DNA of 64,000 nt from Clostridia bacterium (lineage in GTDB: Bacteria > Bacillota > Clostridia > Christensenellales > Aristaeellaceae). The stretch spans positions 1-64,000 of the forward strand of contig JAFQQT010000037.1 of NCBI GenBank assembly GCA_017410455.1, read 5' to 3'. The translations under genes and the position numbers were made by a program. Numbering within the stretch: position 1 is the stretch's first letter; every line of letters begins with the position of its first letter. Of this stretch, positions 1 through 10,200 are shown piece by piece. The notes under the pieces are model-generated. The model was not told where the DNA came from. It saw only the letters and a program-made list of their open reading frames with translations, and searched no databases.

Positions 1-1
1 C

Positions 2-2065
2 ATCGCCGTCGGCATGGCCACCAACATCCCGCCCCACAACCTGGGCGAGGTGATCGACGGCGTCATCTGCATGATCGACAACCCCGACTGCACCATCGAC
101 GACCTGATGGAGCACATCAAGGGCCCCGACTTCCCCACCGGCGGCATCATCCTGGGCCGCCGCGGCATCCGCGAGGCCTACTACACCGGCCATGGCCACA
201 TCGACGTGCGCGCGAAGACCAACATCGAGGAAATGCAGGGCAACCGCAGCCGCATCGTCGTCACCGAGATCCCCTATCAGGTCAACAAGGCCCGCCTGAT
301 CGAGAAGATCGCCAACCTCGCCCGCGAGAAGGCCATCGAGGGCATCAGCGATATCCGCGACGAATCCGACCGCGAGGGCATGCGCATCGTCATCGAGCTG
401 AAGAAGGACGTACACCCCCAGGTGATCCTCAACTTCCTGTACAAGCACACCAGCCTGCAGGAGACCTTCGGCGCCAACATGCTGGCGCTGGTGAACGGCC
501 AGCCCCGCGTGCTGCCCCTGCGCGACATGGTGTACTACTACCTGGAGCATCAGAAGGACGTCGTCACCCGCCGCACGAAGTTCGAGCTGAACAAGGCCCA
601 GGCCCGCGCCCACATTTTGGAGGGCCTGCTGAAGGCCCTGGACCACATCGACGAGATCGTGTCCATCATCCGCTCCAGCAAGGACACCGCCACGGCCAAG
701 ACCGCCCTGATGGAGCGCTTCCTCTTCAGCGAGAAGCAGGCCCAGGCCATCCTCGATATGCGTCTGGCCCGCCTGACCGGCCTGGAGCGCGACCGCCTGC
801 AGGCCGAGTATGACGAGCTGCAGGTGGAGATCGCCCGCCTGATGGCCATCCTCGCCGACGAGAAGCTCCTCATGGACGTCATCAAGACCGAGATCCTCGC
901 CATCAAGCAGAAGTTCGGCGATGAGCGCCGCACCGAGCTGACCACCATCGACGGCGAGATTGACGTGGAGGACCTCATCGCCGAGGAGGACATGGTCGTC
1001 ACCCTGACCCGCCAGGGCTACATCAAGCGCATCACCAAGAGCGCCTACCGCAGCCAGAACCGCGGCGGCCGCGGCGTGTCCGGCATGACCACCAAGGAAG
1101 AGGACTACGCCGTGCAGATGCGCGTGGTGGGCACCCATGACGAGATCATGTTCTTCACCAACCTCGGCCGCGTCTACTCCCTCAAGTGCTACCAGATCCC
1201 CGAGGCAGGCCGCCAGGCCCGCGGCACGGCCATCATCAACCTGCTTCAAATTGCCTCGGGCGAAAAGGTCACCCGCATGGTGCCCGTGCCCAAGGGAACG
1301 GACAGGACCGAGTACAACCTCGTCATGGCTACCCGCGAGGGCATGATCAAGAAGACCCCCTACGAGGACTTCCGCAACCTGCGCAAGAATGGCCTCATCG
1401 CCATCAACCTCAAGGAGGGCGACGAGCTGATCGGCGTGGAGCTGACCGGCGGCGAGGACGAGATCCTGCTCTCCAGCCGCAAGGGCATGTCCATCCGCTT
1501 CAGCGAGAGCCACGTGCGCCCGATGGGCCGCGCCTCCATGGGCGTGAAGTCCATGCGTCTGGCCGAGGGCGACGAGATCATCGACATGGCCCCCATCGAG
1601 GAGGGCGCGACGATCCTGGCCATCACCGAGCTGGGCTACGGCAAGCGCACCAGCCCCGACGAGTACCGCGAGCAGGGCCGCAACGGCAAGGGCATCCGCG
1701 CCATCAACCTGACGGAAAAGACCGGCGACCTGGCCGCGCTGCTCCTCGTCCACGAGGAGGAGGACATCCTGCTCATCACCGACGACGGCACCATCATCCG
1801 CACTCCCGCAGCGGACATCCGCCTCTGCGGCCGCAACACCCAGGGCGTGCGCGTGATGAAGCTGGCTGAGGGCAGCAAGGTCATCGGCGTGGCAAGAGCC
1901 GAGAAAGAAGAGGAAATGGACGCCTCTGCCATCGCTGCCGAAATGAACGGCGAAGCGGCTGACGAACCTGCCGACGCCCCCTCCGTGGACGGCCTGACCG
2001 GCGAGCCCATCCTCCCCGAGGCCGACGAAACCTCCGACGACAGCGCCCCCGAAAGCGACATCTGA
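2..2065 (+). CDS. gyrA: DNA gyrase subunit A, 5' end cut off by the window
   Basis: Subunit A of type IIA topoisomerase, which with GyrB introduces negative supercoils; cytoplasmic. The reading frame is open from base 2 and starts inside the breakage-reunion domain at the conserved [16 protein letters not shown] stretch, so roughly the first 160 residues, with the catalytic Tyr, lie outside the window. A coiled-coil region follows. The C-terminal pinwheel begins with [14 protein letters not shown], which matches the GyrA box (Q-R/N-RGG-R-G) and separates GyrA from ParC. The protein ends in an acidic, Ala/Asp/Glu-rich tail (about 60 residues) typical of many GyrA proteins. The gene is followed by a hairpin. 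Identity is secure; only the 5' part is unseen. Confidence 0.97.
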   Translation: MAVGMATNIPPHNLGEVIDGVICMIDNPDCTIDDLMEHIKGPDFPTGGIILGRRGIREAYYTGHGHIDVRAKTNIEEMQGNRSRIVVTEIPYQVNKARLIEKIANLAREKAIEGISDIRDESDREGMRIVIELKKDVHPQVILNFLYKHTSLQETFGANMLALVNGQPRVLPLRDMVYYYLEHQKDVVTRRTKFELNKAQARAHILEGLLKALDHIDEIVSIIRSSKDTATAKTALMERFLFSEKQAQAILDMRLARLTGLERDRLQAEYDELQVEIARLMAILADEKLLMDVIKTEILAIKQKFGDERRTELTTIDGEIDVEDLIAEEDMVVTLTRQGYIKRITKSAYRSQNRGGRGVSGMTTKEEDYAVQMRVVGTHDEIMFFTNLGRVYSLKCYQIPEAGRQARGTAIINLLQIASGEKVTRMVPVPKGTDRTEYNLVMATREGMIKKTPYEDFRNLRKNGLIAINLKEGDELIGVELTGGEDEILLSSRKGMSIRFSESHVRPMGRASMGVKSMRLAEGDEIIDMAPIEEGATILAITELGYGKRTSPDEYREQGRNGKGIRAINLTEKTGDLAALLLVHEEEDILLITDDGTIIRTPAADIRLCGRNTQGVRVMKLAEGSKVIGVARAEKEEEMDASAIAAEMNGEAADEPADAPSVDGLTGEPILPEADETSDDSAPESDI

Positions 2066-2095
2066 AACCCATAACCGGGTCGAATGAACCCAACA

Positions 2096-2131
2096 CAGCC
2101 CGGCAGGCCGCAAACCTCGCCGGGCTGATTT
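2096..2131 (+). terminator. hairpin after gyrA
   Basis: Nine-base arms CAGCCCGGC and GCCGGGCTG around a 14-base loop, followed only by GATTTC, so the T-run is weak. It may be a leaky terminator between gyrA and the acetyltransferase. Confidence 0.5.
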
Positions 2132-2149
2132 CGCATCAGGAGGTTCCCC

Positions 2150-2725
2150 ATGCTGAAGGACTACCTCGAGAACAAGCCCACCCTCGAGACCCCGCGTCTC
2201 CTCCTGCGCCCGCTGACGCCTGACGACGTCCCCGACCTGCGCCGCTGGCTGGCCCGGGACGAGATCTACACCTACTGGGGCCGCCCGGTCAGCAAGGGCG
2301 AGCGCGAGCCGGAGCTGATGTTCACCGACCCGCGCCCGTGGGTCAAGCGCAAGCCCAGCCCGGACTTCAAGTGGGGCGTCGTCCGCCTGGACACAAACGC
2401 CGTCATCGGCGATATCTCCGTGTTCGACATTGAGAACAGCCGCATGGGCAGCGTGGGCTACCGATTCGACCCGGATGTATGGGGCAACGGCTACGCCACC
2501 GAGGCGCTGGCGGCAGCGGTGAACTTCATCTTCACCCACACCGAGCTGGACCGCCTGCAAGCCACCGCCGACGTGCGCAACACCGCCTCCAACCGCGTGC
2601 TGGAGAAGTGCGGCTTCGTCCTGGAGGGCACCGTCCGCCGGGGCAAGATGGTCTCCGCCTACTGCGATTACAACATCTGGGGCATGCTGCGGGAGGACTT
2701 CGCGGCCCTGCCCAGGGAGGATTGA
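2150..2725 (+). CDS. GNAT-family N-acetyltransferase (RimJ/RimL type)
   Basis: 191-residue GCN5-related acetyltransferase, the usual length for the RimJ/RimL branch, which transfers acetyl from acetyl-CoA to protein N-termini or small amines. The N-terminus has the typical LETPRLLLRPLTPDD opening. The acetyl-CoA loop is seen as DVWGNGYATEAL (around residues 110-121), followed by the ADVRNTASNRVLEKCGF motif that marks this family. The start at 2150 is set by AGGAGG eight bases upstream. The transglutaminase-like gene begins 4 bases after the stop, so the two are probably co-transcribed. The substrate cannot be read from the sequence. Confidence 0.88.
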   Translation: MLKDYLENKPTLETPRLLLRPLTPDDVPDLRRWLARDEIYTYWGRPVSKGEREPELMFTDPRPWVKRKPSPDFKWGVVRLDTNAVIGDISVFDIENSRMGSVGYRFDPDVWGNGYATEALAAAVNFIFTHTELDRLQATADVRNTASNRVLEKCGFVLEGTVRRGKMVSAYCDYNIWGMLREDFAALPRED

Positions 2726-2728
2726 CCC

Positions 2729-3580
2729 ATGAACTACGACCTGTACACCAGCATCCTCGTCATGCACGACGAATTCCGCCCCACGGACGAGGGCGTTTCC
2801 CTCGCGGTGGACTTCTCCGCCCCCGGGCTGAACGCGCTGCGGGAGCAGTACAGCCTCACCGCCATCGCCGGGGACGGCTCCGCCTTTGACCGCGCCGTCC
2901 GCCTGATGGACTGGCTCACCACCCACGTCCGCCACAACGGCAGCTGCAACCCCGAGGGGGAGCGCGGCGCCATGACGGCCCTCACCTTCGCCTTCGACCA
3001 GCCGGAGAAGGGCGTCAACTGCGCCTGGCTGGCCACCACGCTGACGGAGTGCCTGCTGTCCCTGCGCATCCCCGCGCGGACGGTGTACATCATGCCCTTC
3101 GCGCCCTATGAATGCGACAACCACGTCGTCACTGAGGTGTGGACGGGTGACGCATGGGTCATGCTCGACCCCACCTGCAACTGCTATGCCCGGGACAGTC
3201 AGGGGCAGCCGCTGAGCGTCCTGGGCCTGCGCGCTGCCCTCGCCGCCCGGCAGGGGATAGCCTTCAACGACGCCCTGCGCTACAACGGCCAGCCTTACAG
3301 CCGCGAGGAGCACCGCGACTACCTCGCCAAGGATCTGTGCTGGCTGCGCATGGCGGAGGTCTCCGGCCGGGCGGACAGCCGCCTCGTGACCCTTTCCCCC
3401 GTGGGATTCGACCCCCACTGGCATCAGCTGCTGAATGTACAATATCGTCTGCAGGTGCAGGGTGATCAGCCCTGGCTGCGGGACTGGCTGAAGTGGCTGG
3501 AGAGCAGCGGCAGCAACGAGGTCTTCTGCAGCCCGGCAGACGCTGCTCTGCCGCCCCGGGAGGTGACCGCCCATGCCTGA
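2729..3580 (+). CDS. transglutaminase-like cysteine protein
   Basis: 283 residues with a transglutaminase-like fold in the middle. The putative catalytic triad is visible: Cys98 in KGVNCAWLATTLTECLL, His132 in ECDNHVVTEVW and Asp147 in WVMLDPTCN. Proteins of this superfamily act as proteases, amidases or cross-linking enzymes. No signal peptide or membrane segment is evident, so it is likely cytoplasmic. It starts 4 bases after the GNAT gene and overlaps the next small gene by 8 bases, making a three-gene operon. The fold assignment is firm; the reaction is unknown. Confidence 0.8.
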   Translation: MNYDLYTSILVMHDEFRPTDEGVSLAVDFSAPGLNALREQYSLTAIAGDGSAFDRAVRLMDWLTTHVRHNGSCNPEGERGAMTALTFAFDQPEKGVNCAWLATTLTECLLSLRIPARTVYIMPFAPYECDNHVVTEVWTGDAWVMLDPTCNCYARDSQGQPLSVLGLRAALAARQGIAFNDALRYNGQPYSREEHRDYLAKDLCWLRMAEVSGRADSRLVTLSPVGFDPHWHQLLNVQYRLQVQGDQPWLRDWLKWLESSGSNEVFCSPADAALPPREVTAHA

Positions 3581-3881
3581 GCACGATTGCCGCCCCACCC
3601 TGCCCGGCTACTTCCTCCGGCAGAAGAACACGCCCTGCCGCTGCCGCCACTGCGGCAAGCTGCTCCGTCAAACGAACAGGTGGCTGACCATCCTGTGCAA
3701 CCTCCTCATCGTGCTGCCAGTCGCGTACCTCATCCTCCAGCATGGCCTGGGAGAATGGAAGCTGTTCCTGATTTTCTTCGCCGCCGATGTGCTGCTGAAC
3801 CTGTGCCTCTTCCCGCTCTGCCGCTTCGGGGTTGACCTGAGCGCCGAGAAGGACGCGCACACCCGGTCCCTGCGCCGATAA
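3573..3881 (+). CDS. small zinc-ribbon-like membrane protein
   Basis: 102 residues of unknown function. The N-terminal half has a cysteine cluster (CRCRHCGK, Cys22/24/27) that could bind a metal together with other ligands. Two hydrophobic segments follow (about residues 36-53 and 64-82), so it is probably a two-pass membrane protein with a charged C-terminal tail. Its start overlaps the end of the transglutaminase-like gene by 8 bases, indicating translational coupling. A strong bidirectional hairpin ends the operon just downstream. I do not recognise a family. Confidence 0.65.
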   Translation: MPEHDCRPTLPGYFLRQKNTPCRCRHCGKLLRQTNRWLTILCNLLIVLPVAYLILQHGLGEWKLFLIFFAADVLLNLCLFPLCRFGVDLSAEKDAHTRSLRR

Positions 3882-3885
3882 ACAC

Positions 3886-3930
3886 AAAACGGAGCGCCCT
3901 GGCCCACCATGGGTCAGGACGCTCCGTTTT
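3886..3930. terminator. bidirectional terminator hairpin
   Basis: Perfect 11-base arms AAAACGGAGCG and CGCTCCGTTTT between convergent genes. The A and T tracts flank both sides, so it can terminate transcription from either strand. Confidence 0.85.
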
Positions 3931-3960
3931 CAGTTATCCACAATTGCCGCACAAGGGCGC

Positions 3961-4464
3961 TCACTCCACATGATCCCCGCAGACGACCATGTGCTCCTCC
4001 GGCCAGAGCGCATCGTTCCAGAAGCGCCAGCACTCCTGCCCGTCGGAAGCCATCGGCAGCACCAGCAGCGTCAGGCCGCCCGTGAAGCGGAGGGTCAGGT
4101 CGCCCAGGAGGGTGACGTCCACGGCTTCCACGCGCATCTCCGGCAGACGGCTTTGGAGCGCCTTCACTCGCTCAAAGAGGCGGCAATCGTGGTCATCCCA
4201 CTCGCCGGGGAAGTCCTCCTCCACCAGCCCTTCCGCGCGCCAGCGGGCCATCAGGGCGTCGCCAGGCACGAAATAGTCGATGCGGTCGAAGAGGATCGCC
4301 TCCTCGGAGGCCATGCGGTAGCTGCACTGGATGTGCAGGCGGAAGTCCCCCTGCACGCCAAAGCCCAGGGTCAGCATATCCGCCGCATAGCCCAGCCAGG
4401 TCAGCGGCTGCCCCGCCAACAGGGACACACGCGCCCGTACACGGGGCAGTTCATGCTTCTGCAT
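3961..4464 (-). CDS. hypothetical protein, paralogue of the adjacent upstream gene
   Basis: 167-residue soluble protein with no recognised domain. It resembles the product of the gene immediately upstream (4474-5019): both have a cysteine/aromatic-rich beta-sheet-like C-terminus with an ECWRxxxD block followed by a VVxGD motif, and a similar TLxFxxGxTLxV strand. This suggests a tandem duplication. It starts at ATG 4464 behind a GGAGGG site, 9 bases after the upstream stop, so the two are co-transcribed, probably with thrC. Function unknown. Confidence 0.65.
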   Translation of the reverse strand: MQKHELPRVRARVSLLAGQPLTWLGYAADMLTLGFGVQGDFRLHIQCSYRMASEEAILFDRIDYFVPGDALMARWRAEGLVEEDFPGEWDDHDCRLFERVKALQSRLPEMRVEAVDVTLLGDLTLRFTGGLTLLVLPMASDGQECWRFWNDALWPEEHMVVCGDHVE

Positions 4465-4473
4465 GCGCCCTCC

Positions 4474-5019
4474 TCACTGCGGGTCGTCCGGCCGGACATT
4501 CTCCGCGCCGTCGCCGTAGACCACCAGGTCCTCCTGCTCCCCGCTCTCGTCCATCAGCCGCCAGCACTCCTCGCCGCCGGCGGTGTCCACCATCACCTGC
4601 AGCGTCGCGCCGGAGGCAAAGATGAGGGTCATGTCGCCGTTCTGGCCCAGCATCGCGCCACGCACGCTCAGGCCTTCCAGATCCCCGTTGAGGGTGAGGA
4701 GATATTCATCCATGCGGTTCACGCCCGGGGCGTCGGGGCGGAAGTCCTCCGGGATGTGATCCGGCTCCATACCCATCTGCTCCCACATCTTCCACATCTC
4801 CTCCGACGGCTGGTACATGTCGCTGGAGGCCATGAGGATGCGGCCGTTCTCCATCAGGCGGAAGAAGCACTGCACGCGCAGGCTCACCGACCGCTGCGGG
4901 TTCTCCGCCTCGCCGAAGGTGAACAGGATCATCTCCTTCTGGCGGCTCACCTGCGTCAGGGCCCTTCGGAGCAGCGCGTTCAGCCGCTGCTGCACCAGGG
5001 CAAGTTCGTTCATGTTCAT
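4474..5019 (-). CDS. hypothetical protein, paralogue of the adjacent downstream gene
   Basis: 181-residue soluble protein with no recognised domain. The N-terminal helix is rich in Gln/Leu/Arg. The second half shares the pattern TLIFASGATLQVMV then EECWRLMDES then LVVYGD with the downstream neighbour. It lies 62 bases after thrC on the same strand, with an AAAGGA ribosome site. The alternative start two codons in is less well spaced. Possibly immunity- or sensor-like small proteins, but the sequence gives no direct clue. Confidence 0.65.
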   Translation of the reverse strand: MNMNELALVQQRLNALLRRALTQVSRQKEMILFTFGEAENPQRSVSLRVQCFFRLMENGRILMASSDMYQPSEEMWKMWEQMGMEPDHIPEDFRPDAPGVNRMDEYLLTLNGDLEGLSVRGAMLGQNGDMTLIFASGATLQVMVDTAGGEECWRLMDESGEQEDLVVYGDGAENVRPDDPQ

Positions 5020-5081
5020 AAGGGAGAATCCTTTCAGAAAAAGGGACGTCCGCAGATGGAACGCCCCTCGTTGTGTTCTCT

Positions 5082-6581
5082 TTACTTACCCTCGAAAGCG
5101 TTCATGACCGCCTCGGCCATGCCATCGCGCTCGCACTGGGCCTTGTGGCGCACGGGCAGGCTGCGCAGGTCCTTAACCTGCTGGGGCACGGGCATGCCGG
5201 AGATGGCCTCAAGCTGCTCGCTGCACTGGAAGGCGTCCAGGCCCTCCACCGCTTCCCTGCCCTTGACGGCGCTGAGCACGTCGGCCGCGAACTTGTAGGG
5301 GCTGGCGGTGGATACGACCACAGCCACGGTAGCGTCGCCGGTCTTCTCGCGGTACTCGCGCAGCACGCGGCTGGCCACGGCGGTGTGGGTGTCCATGAGG
5401 TAGCCGTCCTGCTCGAAGCGGGTGCGGATCTCCTCGGCACACTGCTGATCATCCGCGTAGCCCGCGTCAAAGACGCTGTTCATCCACTCCTGGCGCTGCT
5501 CGCCGATGCAGTAGGAGTAGCTCTCCTTGAGCTGCTTCATCCAGGTGGCGATCAGCTCGCCATCGCGGTCGGCGCACTCATAGAGCAGGCGCTCCAGGTT
5601 GGAGGAGATGAGGATGTCCATGGAGGGTGAAGTGGTCTTGAAGAACTGGCGGCGCGTGTCGTAGGTGCCGGAGCGGAAGAAGTCCGTCAGGACATTGTTG
5701 CGGTTGGACGCGCAGATCAGCTTGCCCACCGGCAGGCCCATGCTGCGGGCGTAATAGGCCGCCAGGATGTTGCCGAAGTTGCCCGTGGGCACGACGAAGT
5801 TGACCTCGTCGCCCAGGTTGATGGCGCCAGCCTTCAGCAGATCCGCATAGGCGCTGAAGTAGTACACGATCTGCGGCACAAGGCGGCCGAAGTTGATGGA
5901 GTTGGCCGAAGACAGAACCTTGCCCTGGGCATGGACGGCCTCATTGAACGCCGCAGAGCCGAAGAGGGTCTTCACGCCCGTCTGCGCATCATCAAAGTTG
6001 CCGTTGATGGCGATGACGTGGGTGTTGTCGCCGCCGGTGGTGGTCATCTGCAGCTTCTGCACGTCGGACACGCCGTCGGTGGGATAGAAGACGGTGCAGG
6101 AGGTGCCGGGCACATCCTTGAAGCCCTCCAGAGCCGCCTTGCCGGTATCGCCGGAGGTGGCAACCAGGATGGACACCTCGCGGGTTTCGCCGTTCTTCCG
6201 GGCGGAAAGCGTGGTCAGGTGGGGCAGCAGCTGCAGGGCCATGTCCTTGAAGGCCAGCGTGGGGCCGTGGAACAGCTCCAGCACCCAGGTGTCGCCGTCA
6301 AGCTGCTTCATGGGCGCGATGGCCGGATCGTCGAACTTCTTCTCGTCATAGGCCGCCGCCAGGGCCGCGTCGATCTCCGGGATGGTGAAATCCTCCAGAT
6401 AGGTGCGCAGGATGGTGGAAGCGCGCTGGCGGTAGTCCATTTCCGTCAGGGAGGCGAGCTTCTCCTGGGAGATGGGCGGGAACATCGCCGGAACATAGAG
6501 GCCGCCGTCGGGCGCAAGGCCATGGAGGATCGCCTGGGATGCGGTCACAGCCGCACCGCCGCGGGTGGAAAAGAAGGACAT
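5082..6581 (-). CDS. thrC: threonine synthase
   Basis: PLP enzyme that converts O-phosphohomoserine to threonine, the last step of threonine biosynthesis. 499 residues, the length of the long form of the family. It opens with the typical FFSTRGG and GLAPDGGLYVP motifs. The PLP lysine is Lys112 in FHGPTLAFKDMALQLL, and the phosphate-binding region reads LVATSGDTGKAALEG. The start is taken as ATG 6581 behind GGAG; the GTG three codons upstream is poorly spaced. The upstream region holds a perfect 12-base inverted repeat and a 16-base palindrome that look regulatory. Identification is secure. Confidence 0.96.
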   Translation of the reverse strand: MSFFSTRGGAAVTASQAILHGLAPDGGLYVPAMFPPISQEKLASLTEMDYRQRASTILRTYLEDFTIPEIDAALAAAYDEKKFDDPAIAPMKQLDGDTWVLELFHGPTLAFKDMALQLLPHLTTLSARKNGETREVSILVATSGDTGKAALEGFKDVPGTSCTVFYPTDGVSDVQKLQMTTTGGDNTHVIAINGNFDDAQTGVKTLFGSAAFNEAVHAQGKVLSSANSINFGRLVPQIVYYFSAYADLLKAGAINLGDEVNFVVPTGNFGNILAAYYARSMGLPVGKLICASNRNNVLTDFFRSGTYDTRRQFFKTTSPSMDILISSNLERLLYECADRDGELIATWMKQLKESYSYCIGEQRQEWMNSVFDAGYADDQQCAEEIRTRFEQDGYLMDTHTAVASRVLREYREKTGDATVAVVVSTASPYKFAADVLSAVKGREAVEGLDAFQCSEQLEAISGMPVPQQVKDLRSLPVRHKAQCERDGMAEAVMNAFEGK

Positions 6582-6627
6582 CGGGATCACACTCCAAATC
6601 TATACTCATTCGTTGCGGTTGAACCTG

Positions 6628-6661
6628 ATCAGCACAGCCGCGTCGGGTTGGCTGTGCTGAT
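6628..6661 (-). promoter_or_regulatory. perfect 12-base inverted repeat in thrC leader
   Basis: Arms ATCAGCACAGCC and GGCTGTGCTGAT separated by 10 bases, 47 bases upstream of the thrC start. There is no T-run, so it is not a simple terminator. It could be an operator or an RNA stem in the leader. Confidence 0.55.
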
Positions 6662-6677
6662 GAAGATCAGCCGGGGC

Positions 6678-6693
6678 GGATTGTATACAATCC
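6678..6693. promoter_or_regulatory. 16-base perfect palindrome, GntR-type operator candidate
   Basis: GGATTGTATACAATCC is a perfect palindrome with the TTGTATACAA centre common to operators of GntR-family regulators. It lies between the convergent ends of the thrC leader and the P-loop ATPase gene, in the expected position for control of thrC. The regulator is not in this window. Confidence 0.5.
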
Positions 6694-6763
6694 CGCGCGC
6701 AGGAACAAAGCAACGGGGCGGCGATGCAAGCACCACCGCCCCTGATTGCGGCACTCAGACTGC

Positions 6764-7174
6764 TCAGATGACGTACGCCTTGGCGAAGTCCGGCAGCGTT
6801 TCGGGATCGGCGCTGACGGAGAGGACAAAGGTCACGTCGTGCTTCTGGCCATACTGCTCCAGGCTGGCGAAGAACCAGTCAGCCTCGGTCACGTCCATAC
6901 CGATGAGCTTGAGGAACGCATCGATGAAGATGACGCTGATGTCGTAGTTGCTGGCCAGCATGCCGCCCAGGAAGCCCAGGAACATCTGCGCGCTCTTGAC
7001 GTGATAATCGTTCACGTTGACGAAACGGACCGCGCGGTCGATCTCGTACATGTAGCTGTTGTCCTTGTCCAGGAACACCACGTTGCCGGCAGAAGTCTTG
7101 GCGGTGTCATTGGTCATATCGATGAGCCGCTTGGTCTTGCCGGAGCCCTTGTTGCCTGCGATGATCTTAATCAT
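6764..7174 (-). CDS. small P-loop NTPase
   Basis: 136 residues. A clear Walker A motif GNKGSGKT sits at residues 7-14 and a Walker B-like strand ISVIFIDAF around residue 80. The protein is little more than the core P-loop fold, with no extra domain or membrane segment. It starts at ATG 7174 behind a GGAGGCG site. The promoter carries a Fur-type inverted repeat between the -10 and the gene, suggesting metal-responsive control. Substrate and role unknown; similar short P-loop proteins occur widely in Clostridia. Confidence 0.75.
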   Translation of the reverse strand: MIKIIAGNKGSGKTKRLIDMTNDTAKTSAGNVVFLDKDNSYMYEIDRAVRFVNVNDYHVKSAQMFLGFLGGMLASNYDISVIFIDAFLKLIGMDVTEADWFFASLEQYGQKHDVTFVLSVSADPETLPDFAKAYVI

Positions 7175-7192
7175 GGGAAACGCCTCCTTGTG

Positions 7193-7207
7193 TGAGAATG
7201 ATTCTCG
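7193..7207. promoter_or_regulatory. Fur/PerR-like 7-1-7 inverted repeat
   Basis: TGAGAATGATTCTCG is one base short of a perfect 7-1-7 repeat and resembles the Fur box (TGATAATnATTATCA). It lies just downstream of the -10 element of the P-loop ATPase promoter, where a repressor would block transcription. Confidence 0.5.
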
Positions 7208-7214
7208 TATTCTG

Positions 7215-7243
7215 ATTATATACCATTTTGCTCAAACTTGCAA
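7215..7243 (-). promoter_or_regulatory. sigma-A promoter of the P-loop ATPase gene
   Basis: Minus-strand -35 TTGCAA (7238-7243) and -10 TATAAT (7215-7220) with a 17-base spacer. Confidence 0.7.
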
Positions 7244-7284
7244 TCCCTCAGCGCAAGATTCCTGTAAAAACAGGCCGACACGCT

Positions 7285-10200
7285 TCAGGCGCCGTTTTCC
7301 GGGGCCTTTTCCGTACCCTCGGGTGTATCATTCGCCAGCAGGGTCAGCAATTCCTGCCTCTTGAGCTGAGGAAGTACACGTTTCGAACAAGAGGGGCTGG
7401 CCGGGTCAAAACCGCAGATGGCTGCATAGCTGCACCACTGGCAGGCCGACCAGCTCTCCACCTCCGCCGGGCTGACGGACACGTCGCCCTCGCGGATGCC
7501 GTCGGCCAGCGTCGCCGCCATCTCCTGCGTGTGCCGGAGCAGCTGCTGCATCTCCTCCGGGGTGTAGGCGGGCGCGCCATTGGACAGGCTGCCATCCCTG
7601 TTGAACACCTTGCCCAGGGAGTAGCCGTCGGCGGTGTCCATGGCCTGCACCACCTCCGCATCCGCCAGCACCACGCCGTGCAGGCGCAGCGCCTTGGCCA
7701 GCTCACGCTCGACGGCCTCCTTTGCATCCTCCGCGCTCACCATCGGGTCCTTCACGGTGAAGTAGAACGCACCGGCGGCCTCGCCCTGCATGCCCTGGCT
7801 GGCCGCCTGCAGGTAGAGCATCAGCTGCAGCTGCAGGCCATACCACAGGCGGGTGGGGTCAATCTCCCGCTGGCTGGACTTGTAGTCGATGACGCGCAGA
7901 TACACGCCGCTGTCGCCCTCCCAGCGGTCGATGCGGTCGATCTTGCCGCGCAGGGCGATGCGCCGCCCGTCGTGCAGCGTCAGCACCACCGGGGGCAGGC
8001 CGCCCTCCTCGCCGAAGACGACCTCCTCGCCAATGGTGGTGAAGCGGCTGCGCTGGGCGTGGCGGGTGAAGAGCCAGGCCGCCCGCCGGGCCGTGCGGAT
8101 GTACCGCTCGCCCTGCAGGCGCTGGGCAGGGGTATCGGACAGGGGGCCCTCCTCCCACAGGGCCGTCAGGGGCGCCAGCACGCCGTCCATCAGGCGCTCC
8201 ACCGTTTCCTCGGGCAGGTCGGGCCAGGCGGGATGCTCCATGGCCACATGGGCAAAGCCCTGCAGCGCCGCGTGGTAGAAATCGCCCGCATCGCCCGCGT
8301 CAAAGGCGAACTCCTCCCGCTCCACGGGCTTGAGGCCGTAGTCCACATAGTGCTGGTAGGGGCAGGCTGCAAAGCGCTCCAGGCGGGTGATGCTCACCTT
8401 GTCCTGAGTAAAGATGCGCCGGGTCAGCTCCGGCGGCAGGCGGTCGCGGCGCTGAGGTTCCAGCGCATCCAGGACGCTGCGCAGGCGCATGTGCCACGCC
8501 GGGCTGCGCCAGAGCCAGCGCAGGGCGTCCAGCCAGGCAGGTTCGAGGGTCTCGCGCTTGCCGTCGGCCATCTCCCGCAGGCGCAGGGCCAGGGCGTCCA
8601 GCGCGTCCGCCGGGGAAAGGGGCGGGCCGTCGCCACCATCCGCCGTCACCCCTCCGGTGATGGTCAGCGCAGGGAACAGCCCCTGCAGGTCGTCCAGGAG
8701 CGCCGAGGGGCGCAGGGCTGTGCCATCCTGCGCAGACAGCGCGCAGGTGATCAGCAGATGCTGCCGGGGCAGGGCCAGCGTGCGGTAGAAGTCCGACTGC
8801 CGCAGCGCAGAGGTCTCCTGCTGCGTCAGGCCGATGGAGCGATGCGCCACATCGGACAGCAGACGCCGCTCCGTTTCAGTGATCAGGCTCTGCATCGCCG
8901 AGCCCATCACGCCATCCTGCATGCCGCAGAGGATCAGCGCATCGATACGCCCGGTCAGCAGGTGCCCCGCCTCGCCGATCATGACCGAATCCGGCCGGGG
9001 GGGCAGGCTGGAGATCGCCGCGCCCTTGAGCGCCGACTCCACGAAGCGGGCCAGGTCCTTCAGCGCCGCCCGCCGCTCGCCCAGCAGCGCATGCAGCTGG
9101 TCCAGCAGGTCCATGATGATCTGCCACACCTGGCGGTTGGAGGCCGCCTCCGCCCCCATGTCGCGGGCGAGCAGCTCGCTCTCCCGGGCGATGAGCTTCT
9201 CATATGCCCCCACATCCTCCAGCAGGCGGAACAGCGCCTCCACGGACTGTGCGGCGGTCTTCGCCTCCCGCAGGCGCTCGTGGAGCGTCGCCACGGGGGT
9301 GATCAGCTTCAGGCGGATCTCCTCCATGTCCGCCGCGTCCGCACCCCGGGTGAAGGGCTGCGTCCAGCGGCCGTGGTTCACGCCGTGGGCGATGGCGTAG
9401 TTCTCCAGCCGGTGGGCCTCCTCCTCCGCGATGGGCGCAAAACCGCTCTTGGCCATGTGCATCACGTCCTGCGTCTGATAGCCGGCAGAAACGCAGCGCA
9501 GCGCGCCCAGCAGCAGCCGGCACAGCCCGTGGCGGACCGCGCCATCCTTGCGGGCCAGGTAGTGAGGAATGCTCGCACCCTGCAGCGTCACGGCGAGGAT
9601 GCCGGACATGCTGTCCGCCTCGCCCATGGCCACAGCCATCCGCTGCCAGGGGATCCCCGCATCGTGCCACTCCCGGAGCGTGCGGGCGATCAACCCCGCC
9701 TCGGCATAGGGGTTGGCGGACATATGCGCCCGCACGGCCCCGCAGTCCCCCCGGAAGGGAACCGCCCGCCGCGTGAACAGATGGCGCTCCACATGGACGA
9801 GAGCCGGGTCGCGCCCGTCCTCATCCGGCGGCAGATAGCGCCATTCCACCGGAATACCGACCTCCTGCAGGCGCGTGCGCAGCTCTCCTGCGCTCCGGCG
9901 CTGCGTCAGGAAGATGCGCCCGTCCGCCGCCTCGGCTGCGTCCATGGTCATCAGCACCGTCAGGCTCGCGCACGTCTTCGCCGCCTCGGCCAGCAGCGCG
10001 CACATGGGCTGGGGGATCACGTCAAACCCGCACACGAACACCGCCGCGCCGGCCATCACCCCGCTGGGGATCAGCCGCCGGAGGATATCCTGCTGCTGCA
10101 TGGCCTCGTCGGCAAAGCGGCCCTCGATCACTTCCAGGTATGCCTGCCAGATCAGCGCCACATCCGCCGCCTTGGCCCGCAGCGCCCCCGTGACCGCGCC

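Noticed and set aside
3970..5298. Plus-strand frame of 442 codons
   Set aside because: His/Gln-rich shadow opposite the two paralogous small genes and thrC, without a ribosome site.
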